A DNA stretch of 64,000 nt, taken from the NCBI GenBank assembly GCA_964036195.1, contig OZ038454.1, forward strand, positions 434,001 through 498,000. The letters run 5' to 3'. The DNA is from Sphaerolaimus hirsutus (lineage: Eukaryota > Nematoda > Chromadorea > Monhysterida > Sphaerolaimidae). Below, piece by piece: positions 25,027-35,870 of this stretch. Within the stretch, counting starts at the first letter, position 1, and each line of letters begins with the position of its first letter. A program made the translations under genes and the position numbers. The notes beneath the pieces are model-generated. The model searched no databases. It saw only the letters and a program-made list of their open reading frames with translations, and was not told the origin of the DNA.

Positions 25027-25494
25027 TAGGTCTTCCAAGTTACCCGGGGGTTTATTCGAAGAAACAGAGAACGTAAAATGTACTTTGTACCGAACAGTTT
25101 GAGTAAAAAAAACGAACCCGTGATGTCATTTTGATCTTCAAGAAATCAACAAAATTTCAACAAATGCACCCGATTTTTAGCTGGGCCACCTTTAGCATAG
25201 TTAAATTATTTAACTTAGCGCAGGCAGCTTGAAAAAGTGAATGAGTTTCCCTGTGGGAAGCGTTTTTGTACACAGACACAGCTAAATACCCACGAATGTA
25301 CAAAATAAGTCCGGGTCATAAAAACTGGGACGGTTAAATGTGCAAGCAAATAAGTTTAGAGTTTCTTACAATATTTTATGAAAATACTCACTTGGAACTT
25401 TTCTAAAGGTTGTAAACTAGTGGAAAATTTAAACGGAAAATTCACAAAACTGTTTTAAAATGTTCAAATGTTTTAAAAAGCCGACATGCAAGCT

Positions 25495-26036
25495 GTCAGG
25501 CGGTCAGGCTGTCATCTTGTGTGAGGGTGCCCCAAGTATTTACTATTGTTACCCAAGGGGGGCCCTTAGGCCACCCTAGATTTTGAAAATAATTTTTTTT
25601 CATGTTTTTTTCCTGGAAAAAATAAATGGAAAATCCATACAAATTTTTGTTCAGGCCAGAATTTGATTTATTTAAAAAAATGGTTAGGGATGGTTTAGAC
25701 CACTAATTTTTTGGACATAGGAGATGGTAACTTCCTGCAACTTTTGCACCCCCTCACAACCTACACAAGCCCCACACCAAAATTTTGCCAAAGATCAAAT
25801 TTCACTTTTGTCATGGCATTTTCATCCATTTTCACCAGTGGCCATGAAAACATAGTGTGTGCAAAGGCATGGCAAAGGAGCAGCCATGGGTTGCTCCTAA
25901 CACTGAGGAACCTAATTCTGGGGACCATGTGCCCCATGAAAGTATTGGGGCAGTTGAGCATGAAATTTCCCCAATCTATGTTTTGCTCAAATCATATTCG
26001 TTGGTTTGATCTTTGGCAAAATTTTGGTGTCCAGCA
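25495..26036. mobile_element. repeat with TTTGATCTTTGGCAAAATTT inverted ends
   Basis: An inverted pair at about 25,775-25,800 and 26,008-26,030 encloses about 260 bases. The left part (GTGAGGGTGCCCCAAGTATTT) recurs inverted at 60,590-60,860. A 133-codon ORF here is repeat sequence. Confidence 0.55.
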
Positions 26037-26800
26037 CAGTGTTGCACAAACGTATTTACGTTTACCCGAAATACCCGGGTATTGTGGTACTTATATTTAC
26101 GTTTACGTTTAGGTATTTGGAAAATACCATTACGTATTTTTACGTATTCCGGACGGAAATACCCGGGTACTGGGAAAATCGTTAAAAAATTCCCATCGGT
26201 GACACGTTCACACGTTTAAAATGGCTGCACTGTGCACAGCAAACAAAATTTTTACGTTGTTGAAAAAACGTTGAATGTATAGAGTACATAATTTACGTTC
26301 AATGTACGAGTGACGTGACACACTTTTTAAAATGGGCGGGGCGAGTGGGAGTGCCAATACCAGACCCTATAAAATGTAAAATGTCATGCAGTGTCAAAAG
26401 TCATGTAAAATGTCATGCAGTGTCAAAAGTCATGTAAAATGTTTTACAAAATGGCAAACATTTTCCATTTTCCAGGGCAATTTTCATGTCATTTGATATT
26501 TTACAGGGTTTGGGACCCTCCCAGAATCACCAGCAAAGTTGGATTTGGCTGCACGATTACAACAGAAAGTGGTGCCGATGGAAATCAAAAAGCAACAGAT
26601 GGTTTCGCTAACAAACCACGCTGTTGCTTGGGCAGTGGAAGCTTAAAAATTACGCTTAGAAATTTTTTTTACGTTTACGTTTTTTTATACGTATTCCTTG
26701 GTATTTTGAAAATATCTTACGTATTGGTATTTATACTTTTAATTTGGAAAAGGTATTTACGTTTACGTTTTCCAAAAATACCATTATTTTAACAACACTG
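26037..26800. mobile_element. hAT-like element with CAGTGTTG ends, carrying an introner copy
   Basis: 764 bases, flanked by GTCCAGCA on both sides. The interior matches 19529-20449 in inverted orientation, including the flanks of an introner copy at 26351-26524. An ORF made by joining 26332-26350 to 26525-26646 looks coding but is repeat-derived. Confidence 0.8.
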
Positions 26801-26897
26801 GTCCAGCACAAAGAGCACCACAGAAATGGGTGCACCTTCAATTCCACCCAACTCTCATCATATATCACTTTAACTGTACTTTACACTTTCCTCCTCA

Positions 26898-27057
26898 AGC
26901 CCCACACACGCTAGTTGACATCGACACAAATGTCAACTGGTGCCCATCCCAATTCAAAGCTTGCGTTTGAAGGTCGTTCGTTCACTCGCCAGCAAGCTTT
27001 GAATTGGGATCGGAACCAGTTGACATTTGTGTCGATGTCAACTAGCGTGTGTGGGGC
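26898..27057. mobile_element. 160-base palindrome, CACACGCTAGTTGACATCGA family
   Basis: Near-perfect inverted repeat with GGTGCCCATCCCAATTCAAA in each arm. Similar: 35371-35524. Half copies near 13,780, 16,030-16,080, 28,170-28,620, 29,350, 32,640 and 61,790. Outer ends resemble those of the TTTTCACC family. Confidence 0.7.
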
Positions 27058-27106
27058 CTCAGTCACAACTTTGCTAACACTTTACTTGAAAAAGAGAATC
27101 AAGTTT

Positions 27107-27207
27107 ATGACAAAAGGGTCCATCCCAATAAATCCGGAACAGAACAAATACACGCAAATGTTTGATAAACGCTTCCGAATAGACGAATCACGCCACCAGA
27201 GTGCAAG
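27107..27207 (+). CDS. possible isolated exon, unknown product
   Basis: ATG at 27107 opens MTKGSIPINPEQNKYTQMFD and runs 33 codons to GCAAG|GTAAATA, a good donor. It is not visibly repeated elsewhere in the window and sits just beyond a 160-base palindrome. No partner exon was found downstream, so it may be a gene fragment. Confidence 0.3.
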
Positions 27208-28193
27208 GTAAATATACAGCAATTCCTCGAATCAGTCCCCAGTTATTAAAACGTTATTACAGCCTTATATAAGGATGTAGATGGTATAAACGATGTTCTA
27301 ACGTTACACAGTAAGTGTTGTGAACGTCTGTTATGCATTTCCCGGACCACAAATTCATAGTGCCCATTTTGAGGGGGGTATTTCGAGGAAATACGGTATT
27401 CTAATGCAAATGAGAAAAAAACCCGGCTAGGAAATGCTTATCCTAATAATTGCGATCCACCACGGGGGGGGGGGTATCCAAGGGGGTTCGTCACTGACAC
27501 AACACGAGGGAGTTACTCAGCGGAGACTTGTTCGGGCATTTACGGTAATTTGTATCTAGCTTACCTAAATAAGGTAGATACAGGCATATTCCAAAGTTTA
27601 GACGCGCAATTGGTCCACCTTTTCGGAACAATGGCAATATGGAATGTGAAAACCTTTTTAAATATAAGTGACACCTTTCATTTCATATTTAATCCTGAAA
27701 TATCAAGCCGTGATAAGAATTTGGATGCGTATTATAACTTATTTACAACTTTTTGTTACAACTTTACAACAACGCTATTTTTTGTCATAACAGAAATTGC
27801 CTAAAATACCTATGTGGGAAACAATGTGAAATGCTTTTAATTAAACGCCTAATGCATATTTCGTTAAGAGGACATTTTCGCAGTGCAAACAAAACATTTT
27901 ACCGCCGCAACCTAAACAAATTAGTGCCGATTTAAGTCTAGAATGGAAATGAAAAAAGACAAATAAAAGCGGTCGAAAATTGGGGAAAAACAGCGCACAT
28001 GCATGAAAACAGATGTGAATATGTAAACACTGCGGCGTGTTACGAACTGACGGCTTCACAAATGCATGCGTCGGTCCTAGTGATGCAATGGCGCCATTTT
28101 TATTAAAAACGACTTGGCGCTCCGGCGCGGCAAAATGGAGACAAGGGCATTGGCGACGCAGGCCTACACGCACTAGTTGACAAGGACACCAGG

Positions 28194-28584
28194 CGCCACT
28201 CCCAGACCCTGTAAAGTGTCAAAGACCGTGTAAAATGTCATGTGTCATGTAAAGACCCTCTGAAGTGTCAAATGTCATGTAAAGACCCGATAAAGTGTCA
28301 AATGTCATGTAAAAGACCCTGTAAAGTGTCATGTGTATCCAAATATTATTTTATTGCATTCAAATCTTATGTTTAAGGATTCAAATCTTATGTCAAAAAG
28401 TAATATTTGGATACCAAAATATCATATTAGGATACGATAAAATAAGATTTGGATACATGACACGTTACATGGCCTTTTGCATGACATTTGACACTGCAGG
28501 GTTTTTACATGACAGATGACATTTTACAGGATCTTGACATGACACATGACAGTTGCACAGGGTCTGGGAGTGCCCCCAGATGTC
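28194..28584. mobile_element. introner-family copy inserted in a GTTGACA palindrome
   Basis: Ends GCGCCACTCCCAGACCCTGT and GGGTCTGGGAGTGCCCCCAG, inserted in ACACCAG|ATGTCTACTGG of another repeat family. Its 5' end begins GC, not GT. Confidence 0.7.
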
Positions 28585-28728
28585 TACTGGTTCCCATCCC
28601 AATTCAAAATTGGCTCAGGAGCCGATGAACGACATTCAAATGCAAAAATGTAGAGTCGAGTTGCAAACGAAGTTGAGGCATTGAAAAATTATGGCGGTAT
28701 GTATGTGAAACGCCGGCAAGAGTAGGGT

Positions 28729-29330
28729 GTCAACTTTCTGTTTTCCAGAGGCAAAATTTTTTCCGTTTCCGTTTTTCCAGCTTATTTTCTGTTTTCCGGC
28801 TAAATTTTCAGTTTTTCCAGCTCTTTTTCCATTTTCCGGGTCAATTTTCTGTTTTTGCCAGTATTATTTTGCCAACATTCTCCCAAACTGTATTTGAGTT
28901 TTTTTCTGCCAGTATTTTTTCCTCCACTTCACTCAAAACAACACATTTGCCTTTCATATTTTGCAGTTGTAGTTGTTTTGTGCCACTTCTGCGTTTTTCT
29001 ATGCATCCAAATTGAATGAAATGTAAAAAAATTTCAAACAGTCATAGCCAAACTGGCAAACCTGCATGCAGATTCTTCTTCAATTATGCAATTTCTCCAT
29101 TTCCAGCAAATTTTTTCCTTTCAGCCCGAATTTCAGCAAATTTTTACTATTTCTGGCAATATTTCAGCAGATTTTTTCCGTTTTCGGCAGAATTGCAGCA
29201 ATTTTTGCCGTTGCCGGCAGAATTACAGCAAATTTTTCCGTTTCTGTTTTCCGGCCTTTCATTTTTCCATTTTCTGGCAAGTTTTAATTTTTTTCCATTT
29301 CCCGGATGCGAGTTTTTTCCATTTCATTAA
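28729..29330. repeat. second pyrimidine-rich repeat element
   Basis: Starts TAGGGTGTCAACTTTCTG and continues with TTTTCCGGC / TTTCAGCAAATTTTT units, like 1938-2472. Right end is lost into a GTTGACA-family fragment. Confidence 0.65.
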
Positions 29331-29664
29331 TGCGCATTGTCATCGTGAGCTAGCTTTGAATTGGGATGGGAACCAGTAGACATTTTGTCCTTGTCAACCA
29401 GTGCGCATAGAGCCATTGTAGTGGAATTGAAGGCACCAACCATTACTGATAAATTTCTATTTGTGGCATTTTGTAACCAGCACCACGGCGCCATTTATAG
29501 CAATATGTCATCTTTGCCGACGCTTTCCATCACTGGTCCGGTCCATGGCAACATGCATCTATAATAAGCCAATGGAAGCACAGTTCTCGAACGTGTACTC
29601 GACGGACCGCAAAGTATGCGCCAAAAGTTACTTATGTCTCAGTCGCGAGCATAATACTTATGTA

Positions 29665-31327
29665 CTGTATTTCCTCGAAATACCCCCAGGGGGTTTATTT
29701 TTTCAGAGTGAGATTTTTGAGGGGGGTTAAACGAGGGGGGGGATTTCGAGGGGGGGGGTAATTATTTCGCCACAAATCCCAGTAATCTCGGCGGACATTA
29801 TGGAAGTCAATGGTCTAAGGAATTTTTGTACGAGTGCGGTATAAACTAACGATAGGGTCATATGTGAATTTGGCCCACATCCAAGTCGCTCTGCGTTTCA
29901 GACAAATCAGAGCGAAAAACGTGTTCGTTTCATGTTCGTGTCACTGATTATCACTGCGGAATGCAATAAATCAACCGGAAATGATCACATTTGCGATCAT
30001 TTCCAGTCGCTTAATTGTATTCCACAGACGTAATGAGTAACGCAAACATAAATCCTGCGTCTTTCACCTCATTCGTATAATACGTAACCCGACGCGTGCC
30101 AAGTTAACATACCGGAAAAAGCGCCTATTTTTGCTTTCCTCGAAATCCCCCCAAATTGAGTGAAAAGAAAACGGAAATGTTAGACCAGGGTCTAAACGTG
30201 TAAGCGTGTAGATGGTTTAAACCGTGTTCTAACGAGTCTGTAGTAGTGATGGAAAAGGCACCGCACCGCAGCGGCACCAGTGCCATTCCTCAGAAAGAGC
30301 ACTTGGCACCTTGGGCAATGGCAAAAAAATGGCACCGCACCGCACCGGCACTGGTGCCATTCTGGAAAAAATAGCACCGGTACCCTGGGGCACCAGCCGG
30401 TTGCCGGTGCTAGCACCGAAAGGCACCGCACCGGGCTGCAGTTCCGAACGATTTATCGGGTATTTTCTTAGAGGCTGCACCTTCGGAAGTGCATTTTTCC
30501 ATGAATTCTCTATCGATTTTGATGTTTGAGCATTCAAAATGATCAGAATGATGTGGCGATCACTTTATGAAGCAATTAGAATAATTACAAATGATCAGAT
30601 ATTTACTATGCTCCAATACACATACCAGTAGTCACTATTGTCTACTGTCTGGGGTGGATATTGTACAGGAAATGTTACTATATTTTGTCATATACTGACA
30701 AAGTTTTTGAACAAAATGGCAAAACATACGTAATATTTTTGATTGAAGAAAGCACAATCATGTATTGCCTCTTCAGAAGGGTATTGAATATTTCAAAGTA
30801 AATTTGATGGGACTTTTTTCTAAAAATGACTAAAAACAGTTGAATCTAGAACTGTAGACATTGATCTTATAAATATTTATAAGCGTATGCTGTTGACAAA
30901 ATTTTACACCCTATTGCAACTTGGTCGGTGCCTTTCCCGGTGCCTTTTACTTTGGCCCTGGTGCTAGCACCTTTGACATCGGCTGAAAAATGGCGCCGCA
31001 CCGCACCAGCACTGGTGCTATTCTGGAAAAAATGGCACCGGCAGGGCACCCCCAAAAAATGACACAGCACCGCACCAGCACCAGTGCCCTTCGGTGCCCA
31101 GCACCGGGGCACCGGTGCCTTTCCATCACTAGTCTGTAGACTGTTACAAATACATGGCAGTTTTTGTTGCATTTTTCCAAGTCTGCGCGCGTTACAAACA
31201 AATAAATACCGGCAGTGCAAGAAAATTATGGCGAAATAAAACCCCCTCGTTCAACCCCCCCTCCTCAAAATTTACACACTGAAAAAACGCAATCCCCCCT
31301 CTTGAGGGGTAATTCTAGATAATACGG
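29665..31327. mobile_element. CCGTATT-ended element split by a nested hAT-like element
   Basis: TA-flanked ends at 29665 and 31327. The centre is interrupted by 30244-31131; joining around it restores GTGTTCTAACGAGTCTGTAG-type sequence seen in the related copies. Confidence 0.65.
30244..31131. mobile_element. hAT-like element with TAGTGATGGAAA ends
   Basis: 888 bases flanked by GTCTGTAG. Both arms are rich in GGCACCGCACCG units. It is nested inside the CCGTATT-ended element at 29665-31327. Confidence 0.8.
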
Positions 31328-32072
31328 TATTTACATGCCATTGCAAAACGATCGGCTGCGCAAACATAATTTGACATGGAAATGAGAAAAAATATATACA
31401 CACATTTTTGATAAATAATTCGCCCATCATTAAGTATTCAGCAACATCGATCACTCCGACATCAACACTAAAATACACAGAATAAATTACCGTATTTTTT
31501 CTAATAGAACAGCGCCGTATTTAAAAAAGTATTTTACACACATTTTACGCAGTGTACGTTTTTACGCACTTTACGTTTACTTTGAGAAAAGTACAGTACT
31601 TTTAACAATTCTGTTGGAGGGTGTACTAATACGCACATTTACCCGTTTTTTTCACTTGACACTTTTTCAAGTGATTTTCAGATGAGTGAAGTGAAAAAAA
31701 GTTGCGCAATGACATTAGTGAACTTTTTCACTTCACTCATATCTGAAAATCACTTGAAAAAGTGTCAAGTGGAAAAACGGTCAAAAATGGCTATTTTTGA
31801 CAGTTTTTTCACTTTTTTTAAGTGATTTTCAGATATGAGTGAAGTGAAAAAAGTTCACTAATGACATTGCGCAACTTTTTTTCACTTCACTCATATCTGA
31901 AAATCACTTGAAAGAGTGTCAAGTGAAAAAACTGGCAAATGTGCGTAACGGGCAGATGTGCGTATTAGGCATGCCCCCTCTGGTGCACACACGGCAATGC
32001 GGGAAAGGAATAAATATTGCTATGTGCATCTGAAGGTGGTTCGGCTAGCTCTCAACTAAAATCTGATGGAAA

Positions 32073-32639
32073 CCAGGGGGCAGTCCCAAGCCCTGTAAAG
32101 TGTAAAGTAAAGTGTCAAATGTAAAGTCAAATGCAAAGTAAACTGTCAATTGTCATGCAAAGTTCAGTAATAAAATCTATTCTTTTTTGTTTTGATTGCC
32201 ACTTTACTTAGCATTTGACTTTACATTTGACACTTTACTTTACACTTTACAGGGCTTGGGATTGCCACCAGGGGGCAGTCCCAAGCCCTGTTAAGTGTAA
32301 AGTAAAGTGTCAAATGTAAAGTCAAATGCAAAGTAAACTGTCAATTGTCATGCAAAGTTCAGTAATAAAATCTATTCTTTTTTGTTTTGATTGCCACTTT
32401 ACTTTGCATTTGACTTTACATTTGACACTTTACTTTACACTTTACAGGGCTTGGGATTGCCACCAGGGGGCAGTCCCAAGCCCTGTAAAGTGTAAAGTAA
32501 AGTGTCAAATGTAAAGTCTAATGCAAAGTAATGTGTCAATCAAAACAAAAAAGAAAAGATTTTATTACTGAACTTTGCATGACAACTGACAGTTTCCTTT
32601 GCATTTGACACTTTACAGGGCTTGGGACTGCCACCAGTG
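32073..32639. repeat. three head-to-tail introner-family copies
   Basis: CCAGGGGGCAGTCCCAAGCC recurs at about 32074, 32269 and 32464, a 195-base period repeated exactly. Copies 1 and 2 are almost identical; copy 3 is shorter and has its middle (AAACAAAAAAGAAAAG) inverted. They share CCACCAG at each junction. Confidence 0.8.
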
Positions 32640-32947
32640 GGCCCAGTTGACAGCCGACGTCATTGTCAACTGCCTAGTTGGCGCAGAGCCAACATAAATT
32701 GACATAGGTCGTTCCAACCATCACACGTCCGAATGGCGTACATTCAGGCGCCGTTATGTTTATAACCAAAAACGAGCGATCAAGTATACGAGTCAGATCA
32801 AATGGCAATCAGTGATCATTCAATGAGTTGAGGATTAGCGGATAGAAAAATGCGCGGAATTCACAAAATTATGTCAATGCTTGGGTGAAATGGTGTAAAA
32901 GTGTGATTTGAAGAGTACTTCCGTACCGATACCGAAGAGTTTAGATA

Positions 32948-34296
32948 CCGTAATTCTTCTAATAGAAAAGTGCCATTTCATTTTTCTTGATGTGCTTTTT
33001 TTACCTGCCAACTTTTGATGAAAAACAAATACTTTACGTTTTCTGTACTCACCAGCGAGTAAAAAATAAATACTTTACGTTTACTTTCGGTGATGAACTT
33101 TTGATGAAATCCGGCTAGTTTGTACAGTTGATATATTTTGTATTTACATTGAGTGCATAGCTGCATGTGCGCAGTGTCTTTTGTACAATACCACAGTTTT
33201 ACGCTTTCTCACAAGCATGAAACAGGTCATCTGAAAGTAAAAACATCTGTACTCGGGTATTTCGCCCAGGAAAGCGTCACAAAGCATAAATACAGGTAAT
33301 TTGTGAGAGCGTAAGCCTAACCGCAAATGTAAATATCCCAATTCTCGGGTATTTCAGGTAAGCGTAAATACGCTTTCTCAATGCTGATATCAGACAATCA
33401 AATTTAGATTTAACATCTATTAGAATGTGTTGAACGTTCTCGATACCCATTCTTATCTGTGCTTTGGCACTCTTCCAACTAGGGTTGGGACGATATGACT
33501 TTTCGATATCGATATTCGATATTCGATATTTTTTTCTGAAACTCGATATTCGATATCGATACGATATGGACCCTCGATATCGATATTCGATATTAAAAAA
33601 TGCTCGATATTCGATATCGATATTTTGATATTTTCGATATTTCGATATTTTGCTTTTGGTATAGCAGGCGTATCTCATTTGGCATATTGCCTTTCCATTT
33701 GATCACAAACCCAACTGATCATCTCTACTGAAAAGTAGATGATACAAATTTAAATGGCACACAATGATCAAAATGACAAAATGATTTTAAAGTGTGACAG
33801 ATGTGGTAAGGAAAAGGTGCCAGCTCCATTTTTAGGTGCCATGTCATGGTGCCATTGATGTTACCATGGTGTAAGTAGCTATTAAACATACATATACTCT
33901 TATGTGAACATCTGAGAGAGCATTTGCACAAGATTTGATGCTGCCGCAAGTGCTGAAACAAAAATACCTGTCATGTGAGAACAAAGTGCGCGCTCGCGCG
34001 CAAAATTTGTTAAAATTGCTTATGAAATCGCCTTCTAATAGTGCCATTCCTGGCTTATTTGAAGTCAGGCCCAGGGAGTATAGAATATCGAAAATATCGA
34101 AAAAAATGGTCGATATTCGATATCGATATTCGATATTTTTTCAAAATTTTCGATATCGATATTCGATATTCGATATGAAAAAATAGTCGATATCCGATAT
34201 TCGATACGATATATCGTCCCAACCCTACTTCCAACGTGATTTCCAACATTATTGCCTCTCTTTTAGAGGTATCCCGTTCTACTAGAAGAAATACGG
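32948..34296. mobile_element. CCGTATT-ended element containing a nested hAT-like element
   Basis: TA flanks. CCGTAATTCTTCTAATAGAA at 32948 pairs with CTAGAAGAAATACGG at 34296. The middle holds 33480-34227 and TTTACGTTTAC-rich fragments near 33,020-33,370. Confidence 0.65.
33480..34227. mobile_element. hAT-like element with TAGGGTTGGGACGATAT ends
   Basis: 748 bases flanked by CTTCCAAC. Each arm has runs of CGATATCGATATTCGATA. It is nested in the CCGTATT-ended element 32948-34296. Confidence 0.8.
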
Positions 34297-34348
34297 TAAT
34301 CGGTTCTAGATAGAAATTCTCACTAGCGCGAACAAGCGTGGGTATATA

Positions 34349-34781
34349 CAGGGACGTATCCAGGATTTTTGAGCGGGGGGGGGCGGTTGCTTGTTTACGG
34401 AACCCGGCGCACGGGGGGGGGGGGGTCTCAGCCCCCCCCCCTAAATTTTTACCTATGGAGTGGCGGAATGGCGCTGGCGCCATAGTAGGCGCCACGCCAT
34501 AGCGCCATTGGCGCCAGCGCCATGAAACGCTGTATATGTTAATATACATACAAATACAGCAAAAAAACACTCCGTTGAGTAAATTTTCAAGGATTTGCGA
34601 CAACAGGGAGCCACACGGTGATATTTATATTGTGTTGTAGCAAAATGCGCGCTTGCGCGCAAAAAATGTTGCACTACACCTTTCTAAATCGTACTGAAAG
34701 TTGCATTTCCCGGGTTTTTCAGGTCCCACCCCGGGAGGGGGGAGGCTGCAGCCCCCCCCGCCCCCCCTGGATACGTCCTTG
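34349..34781. mobile_element. hAT-like element, same GGGACGTATCC family, opposite orientation
   Basis: 433 bases, ends CAGGGACGTATCCAGG and GGATACGTCCTTG, flanked by GGTATATA on both sides. Confidence 0.85.
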
Positions 34782-35370
34782 GGTATATAGCCGTAAAGCG
34801 TCTGTACTCAATTCCAATAGTTCCAAAATTGCGATTGTCAGACAAAAAGTTGGTCTAAGGAAAAAAATATACGTTCAAAAAAACGGAATAACGAGCTGTT
34901 ATCTGAAATAAATACAATAAAGCCAGCTGAGAATTGGCATTTCCAGTAGAACTACTGTTAGAATCTACGTGAATTTAGTCATATTCCGGTTATTCGGCAG
35001 TGGGAGGTATTCAAATGTTAAATACTTTCGGCTTATTATTACATACAGTGAGAGGGTTTGTTAATCCAATGAAAAGATCATACTCGGCCGACCGCAGCAA
35101 AGTATGTACAGAATCCTACAGTAATTTTATGAATAAAATCTCGTGATAAATATTGTAGATTAAGCATATTGGCGGTTCAGGTTTTTAAAAATGATAAGGT
35201 TCTTAAAAAATGAAAATGAAGAAGCAAAATTTCGGATATGTGGATGCCTTGTTTTACTAACGATTTACACATTTTTCCACCTCATATTATATCACTTGAC
35301 TAAGTGTTCCGAAACTTCACACTTCACTTCACGGTAACTGAATTCCTCAAATAGATGTCACTTATGTGCC

Positions 35371-35524
35371 CACACACGCTAGTTGATATCGACACCAAAC
35401 GTCAACTGGTGCCGATCCTGATTCAAAGCCTGCTGATGAGCCGATGACGTTCAAACGCAAGCTTTGAATTGGGAACGGAACCAGTTGACATTTTGTGTCG
35501 ATGTCAACTAGCGTGTGTGGGGCC
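35371..35524. mobile_element. 154-base palindrome, CACACGCTAGTTGATATCGA family
   Basis: Second full copy of the family at 26898-27057, ending 143 bases downstream of the CDC20 stop. Confidence 0.7.
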
Positions 35525-35667
35525 TATCAGAGAGACAATCAATGCACGTAAATAAATACGTAGATTTTATACAAACGTTTCTGACAACTGCATTAGTAAA
35601 CGCCGTATGATATTTATGTACAACAAATAAACACCACTCAATTTCTAAAAAAACAAACAATAAAAAC

Positions 35668-35870
35668 CTATCGAATACCCCTGCCAAAAGCACTAGTAGC
35701 CGCGTTGCCTTGAGCGGGTCGCCCTTTTCCCCCCTTGGAGGATTTCTTTTTTGCATTATTTTGATCGACCGCAAACGGGCGCCACACGCGCAACGTCTCG
35801 TCTGCGCCGGCGGTCATGACGAACTCGCCGCAGGGGGACATGCACGCGCACAGCACCCGGCCCTCGTGGC
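35668..35870 (-). CDS. CDC20: CDC20 terminal exon: blade 7 and Ile-Arg tail
   Basis: Encodes GHEGRVLCACMSPCGEF, the DETLRVW signature, a Lys/Gly-rich linker and the final GIR before TAG (35668-35670). The C-terminal Ile-Arg pair is the known APC3-docking tail of CDC20 and CDH1. The acceptor is preceded by a run of about a dozen C (sense), an unusual polypyrimidine tract. The preceding exon is 5.4 kb away. Confidence 0.92.

Noticed and set aside
26332..26646. A two-exon, 46-codon plus-strand gene whose intron (26351-26524) is an introner
   Set aside because: The flanks and introner recur, inverted, inside the hAT-like element at 19529-20449 with the frame broken, so this is transposon interior rather than an established gene.
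33277..34603. ORFs rich in Tyr-Arg-Ile-Ser repeats
   Set aside because: They translate CGATATCGATATT repeats of a hAT-like element.
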